A stretch of 64,000 nucleotides of DNA from Nitrospira sp. (GCA_024998595.1 JACOEK010000006.1:1-64000), one strand, 5' to 3'; positions 17,442 through 26,726 are shown, numbered from the stretch's first letter. A program made the numbers and translations. Notes: generated by a model from the letters alone, not told the origin.

Positions 17442-19184
17442 TTAGAAGAAGATTTGGTATTGGACCCGGATCGCATGTTCGATCAGTGTTCCCTTGGTCA
17501 CGTCCAAGGGAACGGTGCCCGATCCAGCCGGGAGGGGCGCGCTCCGCCCGATGGCATACCCGCCTGTCCCAAACTGCGTATTGCTATAGGTCAGCATAAT
17601 TTGGTGATCGTAGGTTCCATTCAAAAACCAATTCAATGAGGCATCGGTTTGTCTGATCAAATCGTTGGACGAATGCGTATCGGGATCCCAGTAGGAGAAG
17701 CGCCCGGCCAACTCAAGGGTCCGGGGAATTAGGTAGTACCCGCTCTGAACATAGAACCCCGTGGCGTTGCCGAAGTTCTGGGGCGCGCTTGCGGTACACA
17801 CACCGCCCGCGTTCGTCGCGACGCAAGGCAAGCCCTTGTCATGACGGTTGACGTTCTTGTAGAAAAATTCTCCCTGCAATGCGAAACCCCGGTATTTGAA
17901 CACCCCGTCGACCGCCCAGGTCGAATAGTCCACGATGCCCAATCCCAGCTGTCGGCCGTTACCGAATGCCGCCAGCTGCCGCCGGATATTCAGGTTCGCG
18001 AGATCGATTCCGACATAAGCATTGTCGGTGCTGGTATTCACGCCCGGATTGTAGGCAAATCCTCCACCCACGGCCAATTGCGGCCTTTCCGAGTAGGCCA
18101 GATCGCCTTCGCCGTACCCAGGCCGCCCCAAGAGATTGAAATTCAACCGCGCCACATACATCAGTCGATCCACGTCGAACCGAACGTTCGCATTCAGATT
18201 CCGTTGATTGACCGGACAGCCAGCCGGTGACGGAAATGGATTCCCACCGGTTTGTCCACCGGGACACCCCACCGTCGGCTCTTCCGACGCAAAGGTGCCA
18301 AGCCGGTTGAAACTGGGCCCTGATCCGTTGAAGACACCGAAGTAGTAATTGATCGGAAATAATTCCTCGTCGTTCATGATCGTGATACCGATATCGCGAC
18401 GATCCAGTCCGCTGGCGGTAAAGGCATCCTGCACCAAGGATCGATCCGCAAACTGCATGGACGCGGTGGAATTGATCTGTGACCGGTTGAAATAGACTTT
18501 GTATTGACCGAGCTGCACGTTCGCCCATTTAAAATGGGTCGATGTGAAATTCATATCCAACAGGGCCAGGGCTCCGGGGGTCTGGGCATTTTCAGCAGTC
18601 TCAGAACGGAACTGGATGTAATATTTAAAGTCCGGATCAAACAAATGTCCCATGAAATAGAATCGCAAACGCCGAACATTGAAAGACGTCGCCTGATTTT
18701 CTGAACGGTTGGCTCTGTAGTCACCAAATACGCCGAGTAACTCCGGAAAGTTTTTTGCTTCTCCGGGATTGCGCCAGGCATCGTTTCGGATACGCTCCGT
18801 GAAACGAAGTTGGCTGCGGAAGCGAATTTTTAGAAAAAATGCGTTGTCGTTAAATGAAAGGTTGAAGCCGCGGTCGTACCAGCCCTTAAAGCTCGGCGCC
18901 AACAACTGCGTGCGCTCCTCGGAATCCTGAACCACCTTGTTGTATTCATCCTGCGTGATCAACCCGGTCTTCACCGAACGCTCCAGCAGAAGCCTCATCG
19001 ACGGATCCATACTCTCGACGAAAACGTACTTGCCGTCTTTTTCCAACAACTTGCCTGACTCTGCCGCCAACGCGGCAGTTGATGAGCCTACTATCAGCAT
19101 CAGCGCCAACATCAATGGAAATAGGCTGATCCCTAGCCCGACAGGGCCGGACTGAGGACACACAGATCTTCGCTGTGTATTCAT
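17442..19184 (-). CDS. OprO/OprP-type outer-membrane porin (module 1)
   Basis: A 580-residue porin with a signal peptide ending ALAAES. A short helical N-terminal region follows (EKDGKYVFVESMDPSMRLLLERSVKTGLITQDEYNKVVQ). The rest has the aromatic-rich beta-strand pattern of phosphate-selective porins (FFLKIRFRSQLRFTER, RRLRFYFMGHLFDPDFKYYIQF) and ends in the C-terminal Phe signature (YQIFF). AAGGGAG sits 8 bases before the ATG. Members of this family admit oxyanions. It lies downstream of a ModA-like protein and a lipoprotein, matching the second module at 23469-26701. Confidence 0.85.
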   Translation of the reverse strand: MNTQRRSVCPQSGPVGLGISLFPLMLALMLIVGSSTAALAAESGKLLEKDGKYVFVESMDPSMRLLLERSVKTGLITQDEYNKVVQDSEERTQLLAPSFKGWYDRGFNLSFNDNAFFLKIRFRSQLRFTERIRNDAWRNPGEAKNFPELLGVFGDYRANRSENQATSFNVRRLRFYFMGHLFDPDFKYYIQFRSETAENAQTPGALALLDMNFTSTHFKWANVQLGQYKVYFNRSQINSTASMQFADRSLVQDAFTASGLDRRDIGITIMNDEELFPINYYFGVFNGSGPSFNRLGTFASEEPTVGCPGGQTGGNPFPSPAGCPVNQRNLNANVRFDVDRLMYVARLNFNLLGRPGYGEGDLAYSERPQLAVGGGFAYNPGVNTSTDNAYVGIDLANLNIRRQLAAFGNGRQLGLGIVDYSTWAVDGVFKYRGFALQGEFFYKNVNRHDKGLPCVATNAGGVCTASAPQNFGNATGFYVQSGYYLIPRTLELAGRFSYWDPDTHSSNDLIRQTDASLNWFLNGTYDHQIMLTYSNTQFGTGGYAIGRSAPLPAGSGTVPLDVTKGTLIEHAIRVQYQIFF

Positions 19185-19266
19185 GTATGCATCTCCCTTT
19201 ATGTCTCTAGCTTGAATGACCTAATTTTTATGCCGTGGGGACACCGGGTCCTATCCTTGCCCAGGA

Positions 19267-19947
19267 TTAGCGCGGAGCCGCCGTGTTGCCCGCTTCTCCC
19301 GATTTGAGAAACTGGCGATACTCGACAGCCCTGGTGCCTTGATCATCGGTGAGCCAGAAACGGCCCGGCTCGAAATAGAGGATGTAGTCTTTTGGCGTCG
19401 GAGGGTTCAGCGGGTAGTTGTAGTCGTAGTTATCCGACTTCCGGATGGGGATTTGATTGTGGAAATACTCCACCTTGAGATACAGATAGGAATCGCGAAC
19501 TGCCACCCAGCCGGCCACGACATTCCGGCTGTATCTCGGATTGTTGCCTGGCCCTCGAACCTCGAAGTGGGCTCGTTCATTGCCCTCGACATGCTGCAAC
19601 GCTTCGGCTAGATATGGGGCCAGGGCCTGAGCTTCGTCGTCCCGAAAGAGTGGCTTGGGCGGAACTTCTTCAGCGAACCAACGCAACGGTAGGCGTTGCT
19701 GTTCACGAATCGAAAAACCCTTAAGCACGCCAACCAATTCCGTTGCGGTCAACTGAACCGGATGCGTGTAGGCACGTGATTGAACTTCCCGCTGCACATT
19801 GACCACAACCCGTTCATCCTCATGGACGGTCTTCGTCGTGTGGGGTAATCGTGCGCACCCTGTCATCACGATCCCGGTCGCCAAGACCGTTCCCAACGCG
19901 AGAACACGTGCACGGCTCCAGTCTATCCCTGGTGTTGATTCCCTCAT
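19267..19947 (-). CDS. Lipoprotein of the porin/binding-protein module 1
   Basis: A 226-residue lipoprotein with lipobox MTGC; the start at 19947 follows AAGGAGGAG by 3-5 bases. It shares a domain with the protein encoded at 25970-26701: HP(V/A)xLTATE, an FRD(D/R)E...LAPxLAxAL block and an FEPxxF segment. I do not recognise the family. It lies between the ModA-like gene and the porin gene on the same strand, so it probably assists an outer-membrane uptake route. Confidence 0.75.
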   Translation of the reverse strand: MRESTPGIDWSRARVLALGTVLATGIVMTGCARLPHTTKTVHEDERVVVNVQREVQSRAYTHPVQLTATELVGVLKGFSIREQQRLPLRWFAEEVPPKPLFRDDEAQALAPYLAEALQHVEGNERAHFEVRGPGNNPRYSRNVVAGWVAVRDSYLYLKVEYFHNQIPIRKSDNYDYNYPLNPPTPKDYILYFEPGRFWLTDDQGTRAVEYRQFLKSGEAGNTAAPR

Positions 19948-20027
19948 TACTCCTCCTTGCACATTCCGATGCATAATCATGAGTACAACTATTAAATTAA
20001 TGTATCCTTGCAGCATCGGCAAAAAAA

Positions 20028-20870
20028 TTATTTGCCTGTTCCGGCAGGTACCGCATAACCGGCCTGCTTGACGATGGCTTGGCCATCGGCGCCTTGCACA
20101 AAAGAAAGAAACTCTTCGCACAGGGGACGATTGGGGCAGTATCGTTCCATTGCCATGGAGTGTACGGTGGGCTGGTATCCCTTATTGATCACGGCGACCA
20201 CTCGAACGCGCTCCTGCTGCTTCACTGCGTCGTGTCCGTAGATGATCCCTGCATCCGCCCGTCCGCTCAGGACATGGTCGATGACTCCGCGCGAATCAGT
20301 CGCCACATCCAGACGTCCCTTGAGGGAGTCATGGAATCGGAGGGCGCGAAGCATGTCGTCGGTTTGGACACCCAGTCTCGTTCGAGACCGATCGGCAATC
20401 GACAACCTGGCTCCGCTTCGACTGATCGCATCGAGCGATTCAGGAGCCTCCACCAACGACTCGGGAACGACGAGCACCAGTTGATCGGAGGCGTAGGGCC
20501 GCTTGCCGTCTGGCAATACGTAGTACTTCCCTTCCAAACGTGTAATCAGTTCATCACCGCCAGGCGCAACAAGATTGATGGGCCCGCTGCCGACAAAATA
20601 TCGGCCCACCATGCTGTTCTCCATGCCGGCAATGGTTTGCCGGAGGCTTAATCCAGAATCCAAGAACAAACGGACCTTCACCCCGGCATGGCGACGTTCA
20701 AATTCATTGCCCAGCTTTTCCAGTACATCTTTCAGACTGGGAGAAGCAGCAATGACGAACGTCTCGTCGGCTCGTGCAGCCGTTGTTTGCAGACCCGTGA
20801 TGGATGCTGCCAACACGGCCAGAGCAAGAAGGGCTCTGATACCACTGCGAACACTTGCGTAACGCGCCAT
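20028..20870 (-). CDS. ModA-like periplasmic oxyanion-binding protein (module 1)
   Basis: A 280-residue type-II periplasmic binding protein with a signal peptide (LLALAVLAASITGLQTTAARA). The mature start FVIAASPSLKDVLEKLGNEFERRHAGVKVRLFLDSG parallels ModA (AAAS.L...), but the family's SGN motif is altered. It therefore may bind molybdate, tungstate or another oxyanion. It lies 60 bp downstream of the regulator gene and upstream of the lipoprotein and porin genes. There is no dedicated permease, so it would have to share ModBC or another transporter, or serve as a sensor. Confidence 0.75.
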   Translation of the reverse strand: MARYASVRSGIRALLALAVLAASITGLQTTAARADETFVIAASPSLKDVLEKLGNEFERRHAGVKVRLFLDSGLSLRQTIAGMENSMVGRYFVGSGPINLVAPGGDELITRLEGKYYVLPDGKRPYASDQLVLVVPESLVEAPESLDAISRSGARLSIADRSRTRLGVQTDDMLRALRFHDSLKGRLDVATDSRGVIDHVLSGRADAGIIYGHDAVKQQERVRVVAVINKGYQPTVHSMAMERYCPNRPLCEEFLSFVQGADGQAIVKQAGYAVPAGTGK

Positions 20871-20930
20871 TGATATCCTCGCCTTGTAATATGATGCCGA
20901 TTCAGATGCATCATGGCCGTAGAGATTTAC

Positions 20931-22124
20931 CTACCCGACCCGCAGATTGCGGACCTTCCCCGTTTCCGTCATGTCGTACCCGCCCAATGCTTCCACCTCG
21001 GTCCGGAACTGACGGCTGGCAATCGCATCCAACAGATGCGAGAGGCCCGGGTGACTGGAGAGGTATCGCTTCGGTAACACCAGATCGTAACGGGCTTGTT
21101 GCAAGGGAACGAAGTCGAGGCCGAAGATTTGCGCGGCCGAACGAACACCGATACCGGCATCGCCCTGTCCGTCCGCGATATGTCGTGCCACCTCAAAATG
21201 TGAGCTGACAGCCACGCCATATCCCTTCACCGCACCGCCATCGATGCCTAATGCCTCCAGACGCTGATCCAGCAACATTCTGGCGGCAGCGCCCTCTTCA
21301 CGATTGACCAGCATCACGTTCGGACGAGCCAGGTCCTCGACGGTGCGGATGCGCTTGGGATTCCCCGCTTTTACGATGAGCCCCTCTTCCCATGCGGCAA
21401 ACGTGACGACAATATAATCGTCCCCCTGCAGGTGCCGCCGAAGGTAGGGCAGATTGGATTCTCCAGTTTTCGCATCAAGAATGTGCAAGCCCGCCATGTG
21501 CACTTCATTCCGCTTAAGTGCTTCCAACGCAGCCGCACTGCCCATCGACCACCCCACAACCGTCGAGGTGTCCTTGTGCCGGTGAAGATATTCGCTCGCC
21601 AAATTGATAGCCGGGTCGCAACCAGCCACCGCGATTTCCCGTTCGACGGTCTGCCGTTCACGCAACAGCCGGACGAGTACTCGCCGATCGGACTTCGCCG
21701 AACGCGCCCCTGATCCCGCCTTGCCGATGATGAGACCATCTGCAGGCACGGTGTAGTTGAGAATTTCACCCAACGCTGCCACCGGGCGGACCACGAAACG
21801 GTCTTCGATCTTCGCGACCTTGACTCTGGTGCGAGGCTGAACGGCCGACACGTTTAATCCCGGCCACACCCAATCACCTTCGATCAACTCACCGGTCGTC
21901 TTGAGACTAAAAATGTCTTCCACATGGCAACCCAATACGCTGGCCAACCGAAGGGACACCGCCGTCGTGGGTAAGTACTGATCCGCCTCAATGGCACAGA
22001 CAGCCTGGCGGGTGATCAACGCGCCATCGGCGAGCTGGCCTTGAGAAAGACCTTTGGCCATGCGCAAGGCGCGCAACGAATTCACAACATTGGAAGCCGG
22101 TTCTGCTTTGCTTTTTTCACTCAT
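20931..22124 (-). CDS. XRE-HTH regulator with periplasmic-binding-protein-like sensor domain
   Basis: A 397-residue regulator. Residues 14-75 are an XRE helix-turn-helix (NSLRALRMAKGLSQGQLADGALITRQAVCAIE). The C-terminal about 240 residues resemble a type-II binding-protein domain of the kind found in ModA-like proteins and LysR effectors (IAVAGCDPAINLASEYL, DAKTGESNLPYLRRH, HFEVARHIADGQGDAGIGVRSAAQIFGLDFVPLQQARYDLVLP). It would act as a one-component sensor of the same small anion. It heads the minus-strand run of ModA-like protein, lipoprotein and porin. A palindrome and TTGACA lie just upstream. Confidence 0.8.
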   Translation of the reverse strand: MSEKSKAEPASNVVNSLRALRMAKGLSQGQLADGALITRQAVCAIEADQYLPTTAVSLRLASVLGCHVEDIFSLKTTGELIEGDWVWPGLNVSAVQPRTRVKVAKIEDRFVVRPVAALGEILNYTVPADGLIIGKAGSGARSAKSDRRVLVRLLRERQTVEREIAVAGCDPAINLASEYLHRHKDTSTVVGWSMGSAAALEALKRNEVHMAGLHILDAKTGESNLPYLRRHLQGDDYIVVTFAAWEEGLIVKAGNPKRIRTVEDLARPNVMLVNREEGAAARMLLDQRLEALGIDGGAVKGYGVAVSSHFEVARHIADGQGDAGIGVRSAAQIFGLDFVPLQQARYDLVLPKRYLSSHPGLSHLLDAIASRQFRTEVEALGGYDMTETGKVRNLRVG

Positions 22125-22134
22125 GGCGCCTCGG

Positions 22135-22164
22135 GTGATATCACGATAGATTAACTACTGTCAA
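22135..22164 (-). promoter_or_regulatory. Promoter and palindromic operator of the XRE/PBP-like regulator
   Basis: On the minus strand TTGACA (22159-22164) is followed after 17 bases by ATATCA (22136-22141). This -10 position lies in the perfect palindrome GTGATATCAC at 22135-22144. The gene starts at 22124. The overlap is the usual geometry for autorepression. A half-site (ATATCAC, 23251-23257) occurs upstream of the second porin gene. Confidence 0.45.
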
Positions 22165-22310
22165 CTATTCTGATAACACGCTCTTCCGAATGTCGATAGA
22201 TTGGAACACATCAGGTGAGGAAAACATCTCACGGGGATTAGCCGGCAGCCCCTGCCGCACAGCCCATCCATTTCCTTCTGCATAATTGGGGGGAGGAAAA
22301 CTCAAGGCTT

Positions 22311-22706
22311 CTACCGTGCGGCAAGCCTGCCGGCCGGCGCTGTAGCCTTCCAGCCGATGATGGTGCCGTCAAGTTCCCTGTAATACCTCACCGTCACTTC
22401 CCCCAATCTCACCTCCTGTTCGGGGACATGAAACTGAGCGGCGGCTCGCTTGCGAAGCACAATGTGATACGAGGACGCAGGCGGCTCAGACGCCAACCCG
22501 AGCGGCAACTCCTGGCCTCCCTCTCCGTGGCTTGACGGACAATAGGCTCCCCGACAGCCCTCGATCTCGCCAAGAACGATGATTCCGGCTTCACGCAAAT
22601 CAAGCGTGGAAGCAGTCCCCGGGTACGTCATCGGCTTCGAAAGGCCACAGCCGCCTAGAGCTAGCATGACCAGAGCAGCAACCGTTCCGAGCACCTTCGC
22701 ATGCAT
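22311..22706 (-). CDS. Small lipoprotein, unknown function
   Basis: A 131-residue lipoprotein with a signal peptide ending at ALGGC and AAAGGA 9 bases before the ATG. The mature part has a Cys pair (CRGAYCP) and ends in an all-beta-looking segment (EVRLGEVTVRYYRELDGTIIGW). It lies upstream of the regulator on the same strand with a 186-bp gap. I do not recognise the family. Confidence 0.7.
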   Translation of the reverse strand: MHAKVLGTVAALVMLALGGCGLSKPMTYPGTASTLDLREAGIIVLGEIEGCRGAYCPSSHGEGGQELPLGLASEPPASSYHIVLRKRAAAQFHVPEQEVRLGEVTVRYYRELDGTIIGWKATAPAGRLAAR

Positions 22707-23335
22707 TCAAACATGTCCTTTCTAGGGTGTATGACAATCCGGCGAAAAGGATCACTTCAAGGGTCAACGCTATGCAGATCCTGATTCCATCCTGACCGGA
22801 TGATCACAATCGCCTTACTGACCTCAGCAGCATCGCAGCCAAATGCTTTCGCGCGTTTTTGAAAGTGATGCGTCGATCTGCAGGATCGAATATCACATCT
22901 TTGAATGGTGGCATGCTGCTCGATGCTGTCCCCTGCTTCCAGAATTCCGACGATCAGACGATGGTTTTTATGGTTTTTGTGGAACAATCGGATCAGGTTC
23001 ACCGTACCTGCACAGAGCAACAACATCCGAACATTCGGATGCCTCTAACTGTTTCGTTCGATATGAAAGCTCGATTCGAAGGCGGTGAAAGGTCTCGAGT
23101 TACGCCCTCGCATTTCGAAAATATTCTCGTGACCTGCGTCCTTCGGGACGTGCAGCGCATAAAGTTCGGTCGCCTGATTCATCCACGAGAATTTTTCATA
23201 CGTTCCGGAACCAGGAATTCCGTCAGATGACGGAGCAATGTCTCGGAAAAATATCACAATACAATAATTAAATAACACTATACGTGACCTTCCGAGTGCA
23301 TCCGAGACAGGATGACGTATATGACGGAATTATTG
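22707..23335. other. Intergenic region upstream of the second porin module
   Basis: No supported gene. The base composition becomes markedly A+T-rich from about 23200. The inverted repeat CGTCA-GA-TGACG is at 23221-23232, and ATGACG recurs at 23227, 23312 and 23321; the last two are 9 bp apart and lie immediately before the TTGACA at 23336. These are candidate activator or repressor sites. Confidence 0.5.
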
Positions 23336-23365
23336 TTGACAAAGTTATTAAAGATAATGTATTTC
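23336..23365 (+). promoter_or_regulatory. Candidate promoter of porin module 2
   Basis: A perfect TTGACA at 23336-23341 with a weak -10 (TGTATT at 23358-23363, 16-base spacer; TATTTC is the alternative). The porin gene starts 104 bases further on, leaving an A+T-rich leader. The imperfect -10 and the ATGACG repeats just upstream fit an activated promoter. Confidence 0.45.
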
Positions 23366-23468
23366 ATACCTCATCGGATTGCAGATATATAAATACCTCT
23401 TTATCAGCAATCTCTTACAAGTTGGCAGTGCAGGGCATTAAACGTTACCTGGAGATGAGGAGTTGCAT

Positions 23469-25109
23469 ATGTCGCTAAAAGCACTCGGGATTGCAGGAAT
23501 ACTCGCCTCCCTGCTGATCAGCCTCTCTGTTCCACAGGCTGCGGCGGTCGAGGAGGGCCAGTTCATCAAGAAGGACGGAAAATGGGAGTACTACTCCAGG
23601 GAAGATCCTGGACTGAAGTATCTTTATCTCAAAGGCATCATCACTCAGGAGGAATACGACAAGGGCATCAGGGTCCTGGAGAAGCGTGAGCAGGTTTCAA
23701 AGCCGAACTACTCCATCGACGTGAATAACGGACTGAACTTCCGCGTCGGAGACAAGTTTTTCCTCAAGCTGCGACTACTCACTCAGGTCCGCTACACCCA
23801 CAGCGCCTACAACAGTGCCTGGGGCACCATCGGTGATTCGAGAAATCCAGAAATCCTGGGTGGTCAGGTCGAATACCGGGCGATTCGGAAACAGAGCGAC
23901 TCTAATCAATTCAGCGTACCCCGTGCGCGGCTCCAATTCCTGGGTTATGCCTTTGACCCGGATTTTCGCTACAACATTTCCTGGGCCTTCGATCAAACCA
24001 CCTGGAACCAGGAAGGCGGCAGCGGAAGAGCCGGTCTCCTCGATGCCTATGTCTCCTCCTGGCATATTCCCTGGCTCACGGTCCAAGCCGGACAACAACG
24101 CGTCTGGTTCAATCGCGCCACCATCAGCTCCATGGCGACATCCAGCTTCGCGGACAACCTCATTGTCCAGAACGCGTTTGCCGCCAATCAACAAAACAGC
24201 CGGGACATCGGTGTCAGCATTTCGAGCGACGAGGATCAGTACAAATTCAACTACGCCTTTGGTATCTGGGGCGGAGTGGGAGCCAATCTCGCTCGGGAAG
24301 GCACCTCCGTCAGTCAGAATGTGTTGCCTCAAACAGGAACCCCCGGGGCGCCGGGGGCCGCAACCACCCGTACTTATAACTACGACACGCGCTTTATGAC
24401 GGGTGAGATGATGTATACAGCCCGGTTGCTGTACAAAATTGCCGGTAATCCTGGATATGGTCAGGGAGACATCCTGAACTCCCGCACCCTCCAGTCGGCG
24501 ATTGCGTTTGGGTACGCCTATAACCCAGCACAAAACTATCTGGGTTCCATCCGTTCCGACATTGTCGAACGCGCGTATCGTCAAGCTGTAGTGAAGGCGT
24601 ACAACGGCCGCCTGCTGGCCGGCGGCATCTGGGACTTTCAAACGTACGAAGTCGATTTTATCGCGAAGTACCAAGGATGGTCCTTCCAAACTGAAGGGTA
24701 TTATCGCCATCAACGGCTCCGCAACGCCAACAGTGGAACCAGCGCGTTCGACCTGAATACGATCCCGGCGGCGCAATTTCTCGGCCCGGCAGTGAACCTC
24801 GGCCAGGCGTATGGCTGGTATGCGCAAGTGGGAAAATACATCATCCCGCGCAAACTCGAACTCGCGGTGCGGTATGGTTTCATGGATCCGTCCACCCAAC
24901 AGGTGAACGATCTGGTCAAAGAATTCGGCGCCGCCATCAACTATAGTTTCGACGGCACCTACAACAACCGGCTTGTGATCGACTATTCGAACATCACGAT
25001 GGGGAGCGGCGGACGAGCACCGGACCGGTTTCCCTTTGAGAGCCAACCGGGGTTCGGACGTGACCTCGTTGAGAACCGGATCAATGTGCAGTACCAATTT
25101 TACTTCTAG
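23469..25109 (+). CDS. OprO/OprP-type outer-membrane porin (module 2)
   Basis: A 546-residue porin and paralogue of the one at 17442-19184: the same N-terminal helical region (KKDGKWEYYSREDPGLKYLYLKGIITQEEYDKGI), the same RFMLRL/FFLKLRLLTQVRYT-type first strands, FDPDFRYNISW, and the C-terminal Phe (YQFYF). The signal peptide ends PQAAA. The ATG at 23469 is chosen because GAGGAG lies 6 bases before it. It is followed by a ModA-like protein and the paired lipoprotein, and probably passes an oxyanion. Confidence 0.87.
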   Translation: MSLKALGIAGILASLLISLSVPQAAAVEEGQFIKKDGKWEYYSREDPGLKYLYLKGIITQEEYDKGIRVLEKREQVSKPNYSIDVNNGLNFRVGDKFFLKLRLLTQVRYTHSAYNSAWGTIGDSRNPEILGGQVEYRAIRKQSDSNQFSVPRARLQFLGYAFDPDFRYNISWAFDQTTWNQEGGSGRAGLLDAYVSSWHIPWLTVQAGQQRVWFNRATISSMATSSFADNLIVQNAFAANQQNSRDIGVSISSDEDQYKFNYAFGIWGGVGANLAREGTSVSQNVLPQTGTPGAPGAATTRTYNYDTRFMTGEMMYTARLLYKIAGNPGYGQGDILNSRTLQSAIAFGYAYNPAQNYLGSIRSDIVERAYRQAVVKAYNGRLLAGGIWDFQTYEVDFIAKYQGWSFQTEGYYRHQRLRNANSGTSAFDLNTIPAAQFLGPAVNLGQAYGWYAQVGKYIIPRKLELAVRYGFMDPSTQQVNDLVKEFGAAINYSFDGTYNNRLVIDYSNITMGSGGRAPDRFPFESQPGFGRDLVENRINVQYQFYF

Positions 25110-25148
25110 ACCGACCAGACAAGTCATCGCACGAACGTGGAGGACAGC

Positions 25149-25973
25149 ATGAGAACAGCATTTCGCATCAGAGGAATCATGGCTGCGGTCAGCCTACTGA
25201 TCGGCCTGAGCTGGAATATCCAGCCGGTCCAGGCCCAACCAGAGACATTGACCATTGCCGCCGCCAACAGCTTGAAAGAGGCGCTCAGAAAAGTGTTGCC
25301 GCGATTTGAGGCCGAGCACCGCGATATCAACCTGCGAGTCATCTACGGTCCCTCCCAGAGCCTCCGCAAGCAGATCGAAGAGGGCGCACCGGTCGACATT
25401 TTTCTGCCATCGCTCTTCGAGGAAATCGACCAACTGGAGGCCAAGGGGTTGATCATTCAGGGGACCAAACGCGTCTTTGCGGCAACCTCGCTAGTCTTGA
25501 TTACGGGGACGACCCTCCCCGCCCCTGTCAGCTCCATTCAAGACCTGCAAACCATCCCGATTCACCGCATTGCGGTCGGCGACCCCAAGACCTCCTCGGT
25601 CGGAAAAGTCGCCGCGCAGTTTCTGAAATACAGCAAACTGGAACCGAAGCTCAAATCGCAATACATACTCGGTGAACACTCGCGGGCCGTGCTCGACCTG
25701 GTGGCCAAGGGTGAAGCCGAGATCGGAGTCGTCTATCGAACCGATGCCGTCCCTAATTCGGGAGTCCGCATCGTCGATACGGCGCCGGTCGCCTCTCACA
25801 CCCCGGTACGCTACGGTGTCGCCGCCCCATGGACGGCACAGAACATTTCTGCAGCCGGTGACTTTATTGAGTTTCTACTGAGCCACACGATCCAGACCCT
25901 GTTGCAGGAATTCGGATTCGACGGCGTGTCCCCAGAGGTCGGCTTCGCTCAACGAGAAGAGGTGAAACCATGA
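25149..25973 (+). CDS. ModA-like periplasmic oxyanion-binding protein (module 2)
   Basis: A 274-residue type-II binding protein with a signal peptide. The mature N-terminus LTIAAANSLKEALRKVLPRFEAEHRDINLRVIYGPSQSLRKQIEEGAPVDIFLPS is the ModA layout. GGAGG precedes the ATG by 5 bases. The stop overlaps the next start (ATGA), implying coupled translation with the lipoprotein. It is the third ModA-family protein in the window; its ligand is unknown. Confidence 0.82.
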   Translation: MRTAFRIRGIMAAVSLLIGLSWNIQPVQAQPETLTIAAANSLKEALRKVLPRFEAEHRDINLRVIYGPSQSLRKQIEEGAPVDIFLPSLFEEIDQLEAKGLIIQGTKRVFAATSLVLITGTTLPAPVSSIQDLQTIPIHRIAVGDPKTSSVGKVAAQFLKYSKLEPKLKSQYILGEHSRAVLDLVAKGEAEIGVVYRTDAVPNSGVRIVDTAPVASHTPVRYGVAAPWTAQNISAAGDFIEFLLSHTIQTLLQEFGFDGVSPEVGFAQREEVKP

Positions 25974-26701
25974 ACGGCATCAGACCCCTACAGCCAACAT
26001 CAACCCCTGTCGCCAGGCTCATCCTCGCCATCATCGGTGTGATGGTTGCGGCTGGTTGCGCCGCACAAACCCCGCCGCCGCCCAAAACGGTGTACCAGTC
26101 GGGATTGAATCAGGTTCGAATCGAGAAAGACCCTGCGTCGACGACGAACGCCCACCCGGCCTCGTTGACCGCAACCGAAGTCGGCACGTTGCTGCGAGGC
26201 GTACGAGTCTGGGAACGACGCAACGCGCTGCATCGTCTCTTCGTTGGGCAGGCGGACAAGACCAGAGCCTTTCGCGACAGGGAAATTGCGGTCCTGGCGC
26301 CGGCGCTGGCGAAAGCCTTGTCGCAGGCATCGCCCTCTGATCGCATTTACTACCACCTCAGCCATGCGACCGAACATGGCGAAGAGGAGACGACCACCGG
26401 ATGGTTGTCCGTACAAGACACGACGCTGCATCTGGCCTTGCGTGAAAATCACGACCGGCACGGACCAGGCCCCGATATCAGCAAGTATGACCGTCAGATG
26501 CCGAATGTGCCCGAACGGTCTCCGGCCTTCAACGCCACCTTTGAGCCGGAGGAATTTCTGGTGAAGGTCGTGTCAGGCGGAGGGCTGTTCGCACCGGATC
26601 AACAGGAAGAACTGCTCATTCGATACCGGGATGCACTTGCGGCGATGCCTGCGCAACCGGGACTGGAACGAGACAACAAACCGGCCCCGGAACGCCACTG
26701 A
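25970..26701 (+). CDS. Lipoprotein of the porin/binding-protein module 2
   Basis: A 243-residue lipoprotein (lipobox VAAGC) homologous to that at 19267-19947: HPASLTATEVGTLLRGV, FRDREIAVLAPALAKAL, GWLSVQD and FEPEEF are shared. Its ATG overlaps the upstream stop by 4 bp. Its constant association with an OprO-type porin and a ModA-like protein in two separate gene sets is the best clue to its role. The family is unknown to me. Confidence 0.75.
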   Translation: MNGIRPLQPTSTPVARLILAIIGVMVAAGCAAQTPPPPKTVYQSGLNQVRIEKDPASTTNAHPASLTATEVGTLLRGVRVWERRNALHRLFVGQADKTRAFRDREIAVLAPALAKALSQASPSDRIYYHLSHATEHGEEETTTGWLSVQDTTLHLALRENHDRHGPGPDISKYDRQMPNVPERSPAFNATFEPEEFLVKVVSGGGLFAPDQQEELLIRYRDALAAMPAQPGLERDNKPAPERH

Positions 26702-26726
26702 GCGGCCGGGACAGAAGGGAGCAATC

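Noticed and set aside
22757-23230. Open reading frames on both strands of the 22.7-23.3 kb gap
   Set aside because: They lack ribosome sites, have no recognisable protein pattern and overlap each other; the region reads as regulatory DNA.
23415-23440. Possible sigma-54 promoter (TTGGCA ... GC) in front of the second porin gene
   Set aside because: The GG and GC doublets are 11 bases apart in register instead of the required 12, and a better TTGACA lies further upstream.
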